Source of the DNA: Pseudocolwellia sp049933045
GTDB lineage: Bacteria > Pseudomonadota > Gammaproteobacteria > Enterobacterales > Alteromonadaceae
Assembly: GCF_049933045.1 (NCBI RefSeq)
Contig: NZ_CP187926.1
Coordinates: 4,402,001-4,466,000 of the forward strand
Direction of reading: 5' to 3'
DNA: 64,000 nt
Shown: piece by piece, positions 8,928 through 16,460 of the stretch
How positions within the stretch are numbered: position 1 is the first letter of the stretch
Layout of the letters: each line of letters begins with the position of its first letter
Position numbers and translations under genes: made by a program
The notes under the pieces: generated by a model
The model's database searches: none
Told to the model about the DNA's origin: nothing
The model's input: only the letters and a program-made list of their open reading frames with translations

Positions 8928-9625
8928 TGAAAAAGTTAATTTTAGCTTTATTAGCGATTGTTCCTATGCTTGCTATTGGTTCAGGCCCTAGCTTACATTT
9001 AGACAGCGCAGAAAATGATTTAACAGATAAAGAGTCACTTAAACGTGGTTTTGAATCTTACTTAAATTATTGTTTAGGTTGTCATCAACTTCAATATCAA
9101 CGTTATAACCGTACATTTGAAGATTTAGGTATTGAAGAAGCTGAAGGTGTTAAAAACTGGATGCCTACAGGTGAGAAGTCTGGTGATCATATTTTAAATA
9201 CGATGCCAGCTAAAGATGCTGCTGCTTGGTTTGGTAGCACACCACCTGACTTAACATTAGAAGCTCGTTTTAGAAGCCCTGATTATATTTACACTTACTT
9301 ACGTTCTTTTTATGTTGATGAGAACCGTCCGTTTGGTGTAAATAACAAGGTGTTCCCTGATGTTGGTATGCCGCATGTATTACAAGGTTTACAAGGTGTT
9401 CGTACAGCTAATGAACACGGTGAACTTGGTGAAGCACAAGGTGGTTCAATGACTGAAGAAGAGTATGACACTTTTGTTCGAGATTTAACCAACTTTTTAG
9501 AATATACTGCAGAGCCAAACAAACTTGAGCGTAAGAGCTTAGGTTACTGGGTTATCGGTTTTCTATTCATCTTCTTGATCTTTGCGTACTTATTGAAGAA
9601 AGAATATTGGAGAGATGTACACTAG
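8927..9625 (+). CDS. petC: ubiquinol-cytochrome c reductase, cytochrome c1 subunit
   Basis: This is the electron-output subunit of complex III. A signal peptide covers about residues 1-18. Covalent heme motif C49-L-G-C52-H53 follows; the likely axial Met is in DVGMPHVLQG. A C-terminal membrane anchor is at about residues 206-226 (VIGFLFIFLIFAYLL) followed by KKEYWRDVH. The length of 232 residues is typical for proteobacteria. It is the last gene of petABC; a strong terminator follows at 9658. Confidence 0.97.
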   Translation: MKKLILALLAIVPMLAIGSGPSLHLDSAENDLTDKESLKRGFESYLNYCLGCHQLQYQRYNRTFEDLGIEEAEGVKNWMPTGEKSGDHILNTMPAKDAAAWFGSTPPDLTLEARFRSPDYIYTYLRSFYVDENRPFGVNNKVFPDVGMPHVLQGLQGVRTANEHGELGEAQGGSMTEEEYDTFVRDLTNFLEYTAEPNKLERKSLGYWVIGFLFIFLIFAYLLKKEYWRDVH

Positions 9626-9657
9626 TTAATAGCTGTGTATTGTATCTTTTCTTGATT

Positions 9658-9680
9658 GGGGGCTTTGAGCCCCCTTTGTT
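9658..9680 (+). terminator. terminator of petABC
   Basis: GGGGGC-TTTGA-GCCCCC perfect stem (9658-9674) followed by TTTGTTAGTTTTT. sspA begins 31 bp further on. Confidence 0.85.
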
Positions 9681-9711
9681 AGTTTTTATTTAAAGAATTT
9701 TGGGAGTCAAA

Positions 9712-10353
9712 ATGGCCGTAACTGCAAACAAACGCTCTGTTATGAATTTATATTCACATGCTGATGATATGTATAGTCATCAAACACGCATCGTATTAGC
9801 AGAAAAGGGTGTTGGCGTAGACATACACCTAGTTGATTTGGCAAACCTGCCGGAAGACTTACTAGACCTAAATCCATACGGTACTGTTCCAACGCTTATC
9901 GATAGAGAATTAGCGTTATATGAAGCAAGTATCATTATTGAATATTTAGATGAGCGTTTTCCTCATCCACCATTAATGCCTGTTTACCCAGTTTCACGTG
10001 GTAGAAGCCGTTTAATGATGCACAGAGTTGAACAAGATTGGTACAGCTTAGCTAAAGTTATTTATAACGGTCCAGCTGATGCTGCTGCTAAAGCACGCCA
10101 AGAACTTAAAGAAAGTTTATTAAGTGTTGCTCCTATCTTAAACGAAGCACCATACTTTATGAGTGAAGAGTTTAGCTTAGTTGATTGTTACTTAGCTCCG
10201 TTATTATGGAGATTACCTGTATTAGGTATTGAACTTGATGGTCAAGGTTCTAAAGAATTAAAAACTTATATGTTAAGAGTTTTTGAACGTGAATCTTTCC
10301 AAGCTTCATTAACTGAATCTGAGCGTGAATTACGTTTTGGAAATCCAGTATAG
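9712..10353 (+). CDS. sspA: stringent starvation protein A
   Basis: SspA is a GST-fold protein that binds RNA polymerase in stationary phase. The ATG at 9712 is preceded by GGGAG with 5-bp spacing; an in-frame TTG at 9700 would overlap this site and is rejected. The 213 residues contain an N-terminal thioredoxin-like half (MNLYSHADDMYSHQTRIVLAEKG) and an alpha-helical C-terminal half. The conserved NPYGTVPTLIDRELALYEASIIIEYLDERFPHPPLMP region identifies SspA. The stop overlaps the sspB start. Confidence 0.95.
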   Translation: MAVTANKRSVMNLYSHADDMYSHQTRIVLAEKGVGVDIHLVDLANLPEDLLDLNPYGTVPTLIDRELALYEASIIIEYLDERFPHPPLMPVYPVSRGRSRLMMHRVEQDWYSLAKVIYNGPADAAAKARQELKESLLSVAPILNEAPYFMSEEFSLVDCYLAPLLWRLPVLGIELDGQGSKELKTYMLRVFERESFQASLTESERELRFGNPV

Positions 10354-10811
10354 TGTCTGATGTTAAGATGACATCCAATAAGTCTTATTTAGTTAAGGCT
10401 TATTACGATTGGATTTCAGATAACGATTTAACACCTTATATCATGGTAGACGTTAATGTTTACGGTGTATTAGTTCCTATGGCTTATGTTACAGATGGTC
10501 AAATTGTTCTAAATGTATCAGGTGGTGCTGTTGGTGTTATTTCTTTAGGAAGTGATGCTATTGAGTTTAGCGCTAGATTTGGCGGTAAGCTTGAGCACAT
10601 TGTTGTACCTTACGGTGCAATAGGCGCTATATATGCGAAGGAAACAGGTGCTGGCACCTCATTACCTATTGAACATCCTGTTGAGCAGGAAGAAGAGCCT
10701 AAGGCTACATTAACACCAAGAGCTACATTAACGAGTGTTGATAGTAATAAGACACAGTCTTCTTCATCAGCTAAGCCGAAAGGCGGAGCTACGCTGAAAG
10801 TGATTAAGTAA
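10353..10811 (+). CDS. sspB: ClpXP adaptor SspB
   Basis: SspB delivers ssrA-tagged proteins to ClpXP. The GTG at 10353 overlaps the sspA stop by one base. I chose it because the encoded MSDVKM aligns with the six residues preceding the TPxRPYLL-like segment of E. coli SspB; an ATG at 10368 is the alternative. The folded domain is residues 1-110 (YLVKAYYDWISDNDLTPYIMVD). It is followed by an acidic/Ser-rich flexible linker and the ClpX-binding XB tail TLKVIK at the C-terminus. Length is 152 residues. Confidence 0.95.
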   Translation: MSDVKMTSNKSYLVKAYYDWISDNDLTPYIMVDVNVYGVLVPMAYVTDGQIVLNVSGGAVGVISLGSDAIEFSARFGGKLEHIVVPYGAIGAIYAKETGAGTSLPIEHPVEQEEEPKATLTPRATLTSVDSNKTQSSSSAKPKGGATLKVIK

Positions 10812-10844
10812 GCTATTTAGGGTAAATAACTATTTAGCAGAAAC

Positions 10845-10875
10845 AAAAAAGCAAGCCTAGTGGCTTGCTTTTTTT
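10845..10875. terminator. bidirectional terminator between sspB and dolP
   Basis: AAAAAAGCAAGCC-TAGT-GGCTTGCTTTTTTT: perfect 7-bp stem (10851-10868) with A and T tracts on both sides, between converging genes. Confidence 0.88.
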
Positions 10876-10927
10876 GTGCTTAAAGTTTAGTGATTAAAGT
10901 TTAATTAATAGCTAAACCTACTCGTAC

Positions 10928-11497
10928 TTATAGGTATTCAAACAGTTTATACACTCGGCTAACACCACTGATATTACGAGCGACATCAACGGCTGTATTT
11001 GCCTGACCTTCAGGAAGTAAGCCCATTAAGAATACTTCGCCATTTTCTGTTACCACTTTTACGTCTTTTACACTTACGTTTTCATCAGCTAATAAAGAAG
11101 CTTTTACTTTAGAAGTAAGCCATAAATCATTGCTTTTTGTGGTTGTTGAAATGGTGTTACCAATTCTGATTTGGTTATGTACCGTTAATACACCATTGAT
11201 GTTACTTAAGGTTTTCATCACTACATCACGCAACTGTGTATTAGGCGCTTGACCAACAGCTAATACACTGCCGTTTACGCTGATCACTTGAATGTTAGTA
11301 TGTTGACTAAGTTCAGGCATTTTAGCTAATTGGTTGTGAGCAACAAGTTCAATACGTTGATCATCAATTTGTTTGCCTAAGGTTCTATTGTCGGTAGCAA
11401 CACTTGTTCCGCCAACAATAGCGACAACCGCAGCTGCGGCACAGCCTTGTAAAATACTAATACACGCTAATACTACTAATGTTTTTTTAAATTGCAT
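10928..11497 (-). CDS. dolP: outer-membrane lipoprotein DolP (YraP), two BON domains
   Basis: DolP is a division-site lipoprotein that supports outer-membrane integrity. Upstream in-frame codons extend to 11605 but overlap diaA. The ATG at 11497 gives a lipoprotein signal with lipobox LQGC near residue 18 and 189 residues, as expected. Two BON domains follow: about residues 45-115 (DDQRIELVAHNQLAKM ... ANTQLRD) and 120-189 (WLTSKVKASLLAD ... GVSRVYKLFEYL). The start is one base downstream of the diaA stop, so the two are coupled. The order lpoA-yraN-diaA-dolP is the same as in E. coli. Confidence 0.93.
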   Translation of the reverse strand: MQFKKTLVVLACISILQGCAAAAVVAIVGGTSVATDNRTLGKQIDDQRIELVAHNQLAKMPELSQHTNIQVISVNGSVLAVGQAPNTQLRDVVMKTLSNINGVLTVHNQIRIGNTISTTTKSNDLWLTSKVKASLLADENVSVKDVKVVTENGEVFLMGLLPEGQANTAVDVARNISGVSRVYKLFEYL

Positions 11498-11498
11498 T

Positions 11499-12089
11499 TT
11501 AATCTTCCGCTTGAGGAAATAAGGTTGTATCAATAATGTCGCACAGACAATGTATAACAAGTAGATGGACTTCTTGTATACGTGCAGTGCGGGCCGAAGG
11601 TACACGGATCTCTACGTCATTCTCACCGAGTAAACCTGCTATATCTCCGCCATCTTTACCTGTAAGGGCAATGATAGGAATGTCTTTTGATACGGCAACT
11701 TCTATCGCTTTAATCACGTTACGTGAATTACCACTAGTTGATATAGCTAATAATACATCGCCACTATTACCTAAGGCTCTTAATTGCTTTGAAAACACTT
11801 CATCATAGTGATAATCGTTAGCGATAGAGGTTAGCGTTGAAGTATCAGTAGATAAGGCAATAGCAGGTAATGGTGGACGCTCTGTTTCATATCTATTTAA
11901 TAAGCCTGCAGTAAAGTGCTGAGCATCAGCTGCTGAACCGCCGTTACCACAAGATAATATTTTATTTCCTGCTAACAAGCTTTGAACCATAATCATGCTG
12001 GCTTGTTCAATAGGACCAGAAAGTACTTCACTTGCGGCAATTTTTGTTTGGATACTTTGTGTAAAGTTACTTTTTATTCTTTCTAACAT
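11499..12089 (-). CDS. diaA: SIS-domain protein DiaA (DnaA initiator-associating)
   Basis: DiaA tetramers bind DnaA and stimulate initiation at oriC. The 196-residue SIS-domain protein has SCGNGGSAADAQHFTAGLLNRYETERPPLPAIALSTD-type sequence shared with GmhA/DiaA and AISTSGNSRNVIKAIEVA. GmhA (sedoheptulose-7-phosphate isomerase) is the closest alternative. The location between yraN and dolP, exactly as in enterobacteria, favours DiaA. Confidence 0.9.
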   Translation of the reverse strand: MLERIKSNFTQSIQTKIAASEVLSGPIEQASMIMVQSLLAGNKILSCGNGGSAADAQHFTAGLLNRYETERPPLPAIALSTDTSTLTSIANDYHYDEVFSKQLRALGNSGDVLLAISTSGNSRNVIKAIEVAVSKDIPIIALTGKDGGDIAGLLGENDVEIRVPSARTARIQEVHLLVIHCLCDIIDTTLFPQAED

Positions 12090-12112
12090 AGCGTTATTAA
12101 GTTCCGTAGGGG

Positions 12113-12505
12113 TTAAAAGGCATTTTTAAGCCAATTAATATTGGGATTTTCTATGTCACCTTCTAGTGCGACAATATCGAATCTACAAGGTGTATTATAT
12201 TCATTTAATTGCTTTTTTTGCAGATAAAACTTGGTACTAAGACGTAGTTTTTTCTGCTTACTATGGCTAACAGCTACTAAGCTGCCACCAAAGTTATTAT
12301 TCTTTCTGTATTTTACTTCAATAAAAACATAGGTATCGCCATCCAGCATAATAAGATCAATCTCCCCATACTTACTATGAAAATTTTGATCGATAAATGT
12401 TAGATTTTGTAAAATTAAATATTCACAGGCAAACTTTTCAGTGATTTTGCCTGTTTGTGTAGTGGTTTGCTTTTTATTCCATATCCACTTCTTTAACTGT
12501 TCCAT
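12113..12505 (-). CDS. yraN: UPF0102/YraN endonuclease-like protein
   Basis: The 130-residue protein has a restriction-endonuclease-like fold. The motif GEIDLIMLDGDTYVFIEVKYR (about residues 47-67) carries the Glu/Asp...Glu-x-Lys arrangement of PD-(D/E)XK nucleases. Substrate and function are unknown in the family. The ATG overlaps the end of lpoA by 32 bp. It is part of the lpoA-yraN-diaA-dolP run. Confidence 0.92.
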   Translation of the reverse strand: MEQLKKWIWNKKQTTTQTGKITEKFACEYLILQNLTFIDQNFHSKYGEIDLIMLDGDTYVFIEVKYRKNNNFGGSLVAVSHSKQKKLRLSTKFYLQKKQLNEYNTPCRFDIVALEGDIENPNINWLKNAF

Positions 12506-14318
12506 TGTTATATTGTCCCCAGAGAATACTTCGAGAAATAATATTATCTTTGTCCATATTGAGCTCGCCAGTCTGCCCGTAATGTCTTAGATAGGGTAAC
12601 TCTTTCATTAGTTCCAGCTTAGGCATAATTTGTAAGCTGTCGTAACCTAAAGCAAATATTCGCTGTAAGCTTTCTGGTCTGTTTGGCCATAAATCGTGAC
12701 TGATAGCTTGCTGAACTTTATTTTGAGATTCGCTTTCTAATAACCATGGGATTTCTGAAAAAGTTAAGCCAGATAAATCTCTTATTTCAGAATCTTCGGT
12801 AGCGCCTTTATGGCTTAGCGAACTAGCGTACATAGGAATGCTATTTGAAAACGTACTTGTATTCACATCAATAAATGGCTTTATAAGTCGGGTATATTGG
12901 GATGGTGCAGCAATGAAAATCATGTCGATATCACGTCTATTACGGTTTTCAGTTTTAATCTTCTCGCTTATTTGTGCTTCAAGATTACGAATACGCGCTG
13001 TACTTACATCAATGTCTAAACTTGTTTTCAGTGCTTTTTGCATTTCTTGATTCGGTGGAAGTTGGATCGTTTCAAGCAAATCACCTGTTAACTGCTGCCA
13101 TTTGCTTGCGAATGAAGACGCTATTTTTTGGCTCGCATTGTCTTGTGTTGAAAATAAAACAGGGTGTTTATAGTTTTTATTAACAAGCACGGTTGCCGCT
13201 TGAATTGCTTCATCTTCTCTTCTCATTGAAAACGCGAAGTGATTAGCACTTAAGTTACCCAAGGTAGGTATATTCAATAATAGTGTCGGCTGCTGTATAT
13301 CTGATTGGGCGATATATGCATCAACATTAGGCTTTAATAATGGACCGATAACATGATCAACTTCTTCGTCTTTGAAACGCAACGCTAGCGTAGTAAAATC
13401 AAGTTCATTTGTATCAATAAAGGTTAATAACGTTTGGTCGTTATAGCCTGCTAAAATACCTTGTTGAACAATTTCACCAATGCTTTTATGTTGACCTGAA
13501 AGAGGTAATAAAATAGCGATGTTATTAATGTTAGCGGTATCTGCTTGGCTAACAAGGAGTAATTGTTCCGTTATAAATTTAGCTGGGTGGTTGTAATATT
13601 TAAATTGGAATTCAGCAATTTTTTGATCGAATACAACTTTATTATCGCCCCATTTATTAGCTGCTAATATTAGGTCTAACCAACCTTCAAAATAAGGTGG
13701 CTTTAAGCTTTTTAATTGTTGTAGTTCCCAGCTTGATAATGCACTTAGTTCATTCCATAGCGTCATTACGTCACTGTCGTTAGCATGTGTGTTTAAGCTG
13801 AAAGCGAGTAGGGCAGCATTGTTTGCTCTAACGTTGTTGTTCTTTTTCTTTTCAGAAATAGCGGTAACAACATAATATTGATGATCTGGTGTTGCTTCTT
13901 CATCAGCTATAAAGTTATTTGCTAAGCTTAATTGTGCTTCAGCTTCTTTATTTTTATCTAAAGCGAATAAACTTTCGGCTCTGATAAGTGAAGTACTAAA
14001 GAGTTGGCTATGACTAAGAGGTAACTTAATCAACTCACCCGCTAACCATAATGATTTAATATAATTTTTCTCATGATTATACGTTAACGCTGCTTTTAGC
14101 ATTAGAGCGATGGCATCTTGAGACGATGCCTTTTTAGCATCTTGTAGATAATCTTTCGCCGTTACCCCTTCTTCAACTTCTAAAACAACTTCTTCAGTCG
14201 TTATCGGTTGAATGATTTTTGGCTTTTTATCAGGGCTAGCACAACTTGAAACTACCAGAATAGTGATAAAAACTGATAATATGCGTTTTTTGAAAGAATA
14301 TACTGTTGTTTGGGTCAC
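12474..14318 (-). CDS. lpoA: penicillin-binding protein activator LpoA
   Basis: LpoA is an outer-membrane lipoprotein that reaches through the periplasm to activate PBP1A. The 614-residue protein starts with a lipoprotein signal (lipobox VSSC, Cys near residue 26). The N-terminal TPR-like helical half spans about residues 50-255. The C-terminal half resembles periplasmic-binding proteins, starting at NNIAILLPLSGQHKSIGEIVQQGILAGY (about 262-290). It is divergent from rsmI, with yraN overlapping its 3' end, the conserved gammaproteobacterial arrangement. Confidence 0.93.
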   Translation of the reverse strand: MTQTTVYSFKKRILSVFITILVVSSCASPDKKPKIIQPITTEEVVLEVEEGVTAKDYLQDAKKASSQDAIALMLKAALTYNHEKNYIKSLWLAGELIKLPLSHSQLFSTSLIRAESLFALDKNKEAEAQLSLANNFIADEEATPDHQYYVVTAISEKKKNNNVRANNAALLAFSLNTHANDSDVMTLWNELSALSSWELQQLKSLKPPYFEGWLDLILAANKWGDNKVVFDQKIAEFQFKYYNHPAKFITEQLLLVSQADTANINNIAILLPLSGQHKSIGEIVQQGILAGYNDQTLLTFIDTNELDFTTLALRFKDEEVDHVIGPLLKPNVDAYIAQSDIQQPTLLLNIPTLGNLSANHFAFSMRREDEAIQAATVLVNKNYKHPVLFSTQDNASQKIASSFASKWQQLTGDLLETIQLPPNQEMQKALKTSLDIDVSTARIRNLEAQISEKIKTENRNRRDIDMIFIAAPSQYTRLIKPFIDVNTSTFSNSIPMYASSLSHKGATEDSEIRDLSGLTFSEIPWLLESESQNKVQQAISHDLWPNRPESLQRIFALGYDSLQIMPKLELMKELPYLRHYGQTGELNMDKDNIISRSILWGQYNNGTVKEVDME

Positions 14319-14397
14319 TTATAATAGATCCATGCGTCATAATATCCCTTATAATAAACGTCATCCACTTCAGTCTCAACTATAGCGAACACATTAC

Positions 14398-15246
14398 ATG
14401 CAATCATCTATCGACGCGGGCACTTTGTATATTGTAGCCACACCCATTGGCAACCTAGGTGATATTTCACAAAGAGCTTTAGACGTTCTAAGTCAAGTAG
14501 ACCTAATTGCATGTGAAGATACACGTCATACTCAAAAATTACTCTCGGCTTATAGTATTAAAAACAAGACGATGTCGATGCATGATCATAACGAACGTCA
14601 ACGACAAGAGCATATTGCTAAGCTACTTACTGAAGGTCAAAGCATTGCGCTGGTATCTGATGCGGGTACTCCGTTGATTAGTGATCCTGGTTTTCATTTA
14701 GTGAGACATTGTCGTCAACAAGGTTTGAAAGTTTCGCCAATTCCAGGTGCGTGTGCTGCCATTGCGGCTTTATCTGCAGCGGGTTTACCTACAGATAGAT
14801 TTTCATTTGAAGGTTTTTTACCGTCTAAATCAGGTGCGCGACAAGCAACCTTGTTAAATCTTGCTAATGAAGAAAGAACCATGGTGTTTTACGATGCGCC
14901 AAGACGAGCAATAGATACGGTTGCCGACATTGTTACAGTATTAGGTGGTGAACGTTATGTTGTTATCGCCCGTGAGTTAACTAAAACTTTTGAAACCATT
15001 TATTCTGATACAGCTGAAAACTTATTAACTTGGTTAAATGAAGATCCAAACCAATTAAAAGGTGAAATGGTACTGATTATTGAAGGCTTTAAAGTTGACC
15101 CAAATGCTATTTCTCCAAAAATTATCGATACCCTTAAATTATTGTTAAAAGAAATGAAGCCAAAAACAGCCTGTGCAATAACAGCAGAAATTTACGGCGT
15201 GAAGAAAAACGCACTTTACGATATTGCATTAGAGCTTAAAGGGTAA
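14398..15246 (+). CDS. rsmI: 16S rRNA (cytidine1402-2'-O)-methyltransferase RsmI
   Basis: RsmI methylates the ribose of C1402 in the decoding centre, using S-adenosylmethionine. The 282-residue length is standard. The tetrapyrrole-methylase fold signatures are LYIVATPIGNLGDISQRAL at the N-terminus, ACEDTRHTQKLL, LVSDAGTPLISDPGFHLV and FEGFLPSK. It is divergent from lpoA and is followed 118 bp later by rnpB. Confidence 0.97.
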   Translation: MQSSIDAGTLYIVATPIGNLGDISQRALDVLSQVDLIACEDTRHTQKLLSAYSIKNKTMSMHDHNERQRQEHIAKLLTEGQSIALVSDAGTPLISDPGFHLVRHCRQQGLKVSPIPGACAAIAALSAAGLPTDRFSFEGFLPSKSGARQATLLNLANEERTMVFYDAPRRAIDTVADIVTVLGGERYVVIARELTKTFETIYSDTAENLLTWLNEDPNQLKGEMVLIIEGFKVDPNAISPKIIDTLKLLLKEMKPKTACAITAEIYGVKKNALYDIALELKG

Positions 15247-15328
15247 ATAAACCTGAATTGAAGTCGATGTCTATTCTTGTAAACAGTTAATTAAATAGTC
15301 TATTTCAATCAGACATCTTATTTTACTA

Positions 15329-15357
15329 TTGGTGAAAACAACTATTTACTGTAGAAT
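15329..15357 (+). promoter_or_regulatory. rnpB promoter
   Basis: TTGGTG (15329-15334), 17-bp spacer, TAGAAT (15352-15357), then a GC-rich discriminator GCGCCGC. The predicted start at about 15364 coincides with the first helix of the RNase P RNA. Confidence 0.6.
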
Positions 15358-15364
15358 GCGCCGC

Positions 15365-15775
15365 GAGTTGACCAGACAATCGCTGCTTTATCGTTGTATT
15401 TAATGCCTCGGCATTTTGTATACGGGTAGGGGGGAGGAAAGTCCGGGCTCCAATGAACAGGGTGCCAGGTAACGCCTGGGGGGCGCAAGCCCACGACAAG
15501 TGCAGCAGAGAGAAGACCGCCGATGGCCGCTTGCGGAACAGGTAAGGCTGAAAGGGTGCGGTAAGAGCGCACCGGACCACTGGTAACAGTTGGTTGCAGG
15601 GTAAACTCCACCCGGAGCAAGACCAAATAGGGTTTCATGACTAATTAGGCGCAAGTTTAATTAGTATAAGCGTGGTTCGCGTGGAAACCGGGTAGGTTGC
15701 TTGAGCCTTAGAGCGATTTAAGGCCTAGACGAATGATTGTCCTAGACAAAACCCGGCTTACGGTCAGCTCACTAA
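15365..15775 (+). ncRNA. rnpB: RNase P RNA, bacterial type A
   Basis: This catalytic RNA matures the 5' ends of tRNAs. The 5' end GAGTTGACCAGACAATCGC pairs with the 3' GGTCAGCTC (15762-15770) to close helix P1. Universally conserved blocks are present: GAGGAAAGTCCGGGCTC (15435-15451), AACAGGGTGCCAGGTAACGC, GGTAAACTCCACC, and the 3' AGACAAAACCCGGCTTA. Length is about 410 nt. Ends are set by comparison with E. coli M1 RNA and are accurate to about 10 nt. Reverse-strand open frames in this interval are not genes. Confidence 0.96.
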
Positions 15776-15860
15776 ATTCAATTAGACGAATGATTGTCCT
15801 ATCCGCTATACCTAAACTCAGCGGCTTATCAGTCAGTTCTCTAAATTTAAGAAATACAGA

Positions 15861-15890
15861 AAACCTTAACAGCAATGTTAAGGCTTTTTT
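15861..15890 (+). terminator. terminator in rnpB repeat copy 2
   Basis: CCTTAACA-GCAA-TGTTAAGG (15864-15883), perfect 8-bp stem, followed by CTTTTTT. It is the first strong terminator after rnpB. Confidence 0.85.
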
Positions 15891-16010
15891 GTTTTTGAGG
15901 ATTAGTTATTTAAATAGAAAGAAACTTATATAGCTGACGAATGATTGTCCTATCCGCTATATCTAAACTCAGCGAGTTACATTCAGCTCACTAAATTTAA
16001 AGAATACAGA

Positions 16011-16041
16011 AAGCCTCAGCAGAAATGTTGAGGCTTTTTTG
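16011..16041 (+). terminator. terminator in rnpB repeat copy 3
   Basis: GCCTCAGCA-GAAA-TGTTGAGGC (16013-16034) followed by TTTTTTG. Same sequence as in copy 4. Confidence 0.82.
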
Positions 16042-16140
16042 TTTGTGAAAAGGGAATGAAGCTAGATGAATGATTGTCCTCTCCGCTACACCTAAACTCA
16101 GCGACTTATCGGTCAGCTCACTAAATTCAAGAAATACAGA

Positions 16141-16171
16141 AAGCCTCAGCAGAAATGTTGAGGCTTTTTTG
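16141..16171 (+). terminator. terminator in rnpB repeat copy 4
   Basis: Duplicate of the copy 3 hairpin, GCCTCAGCA-GAAA-TGTTGAGGC (16143-16164), followed by TTTTTTG. Confidence 0.82.
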
Positions 16172-16249
16172 TTTGTGAAAAGGGAATGAAGCTAGACGTA
16201 TGATTTCCCTCTCCGCTACACCAAAAGTGATTGCTTAGATTATCTCGTT

Positions 16250-16384
16250 ATGCAAATTACGGAGTTACTTCATAAGTTAATTTCAGGAGGTAAAGTATTT
16301 GATGATATATGTATCTTATTTAAAGAGCAGATAAATAAAGATGGGATTAATCGTAACCGACTTTACTCTAACAAAAAAGCATAG
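16250..16384 (+). CDS. possible 44-residue small protein or gene remnant
   Basis: An ATG-to-TAG frame encodes MQITELLHKLISGGKVFDDI followed by a basic tail ending NRLYSNKKA. I do not recognise it. The mixed hydrophobic/charged composition looks coding, but there is no good ribosome-binding site and the stop lies in the terminator stem. It may be the 3' remnant of a longer gene disrupted by the repeat expansion. Confidence 0.25.
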   Translation: MQITELLHKLISGGKVFDDICILFKEQINKDGINRNRLYSNKKA

Positions 16385-16410
16385 CCTGTTACCCAGACTA
16401 TGCTTTATTT
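16373..16410. terminator. bidirectional terminator downstream of the TonB receptor
   Basis: GCATAG (16379-16384) and CTATGC (16398-16403) form a stem extended by flanking AAAAAA and TTTATTTTTT. It ends the reverse-strand receptor transcript and could end forward readthrough from rnpB. Confidence 0.75.
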
Positions 16411-16460
16411 TTTAACACTAAAAAGTTTATTATTAATACTTTTTAGTTCAGGTTGTTTAT

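Larger units (their letters stand above)
15785..16222 (+). repeat. tandem diverged copies of the rnpB 3' end
   Basis: The last ~55 nt of rnpB (from GACGAATGATTGTCCT at 15728) recur at 15785, 15936 and 16065, and in part at 16195. Spacings are 57, 151, 129 and 130 bp. Each full copy keeps the start (GAYGAATGATTGTCCT), CCGCTAYAYCTAAACTCAGCG in place of the ACCCGGCTTA segment, and the terminal TCAGYTCnCTAAATT. Copies at 15785, 15936 and 16065 are each followed by a terminator hairpin. Copies 3 and 4 are nearly identical over the downstream ~70 bp, suggesting recent duplication. A comparable repeat array behind rnpB is known in E. coli. Confidence 0.85.

Noticed and set aside
11498..11605. N-terminal extension of dolP
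   Set aside because: It overlaps diaA and precedes a perfect lipoprotein signal that starts at 11497.
15326..15654. Overlapping reverse-strand open frames of 84-98 codons
   Set aside because: They lie entirely within rnpB; the RNA's GC-rich structure keeps the frames open.
15728..16222. CRISPR or tRNA cluster after rnpB
   Set aside because: Units are long, diverged copies of the rnpB 3' end with terminators; no cloverleaf or spacer pattern.
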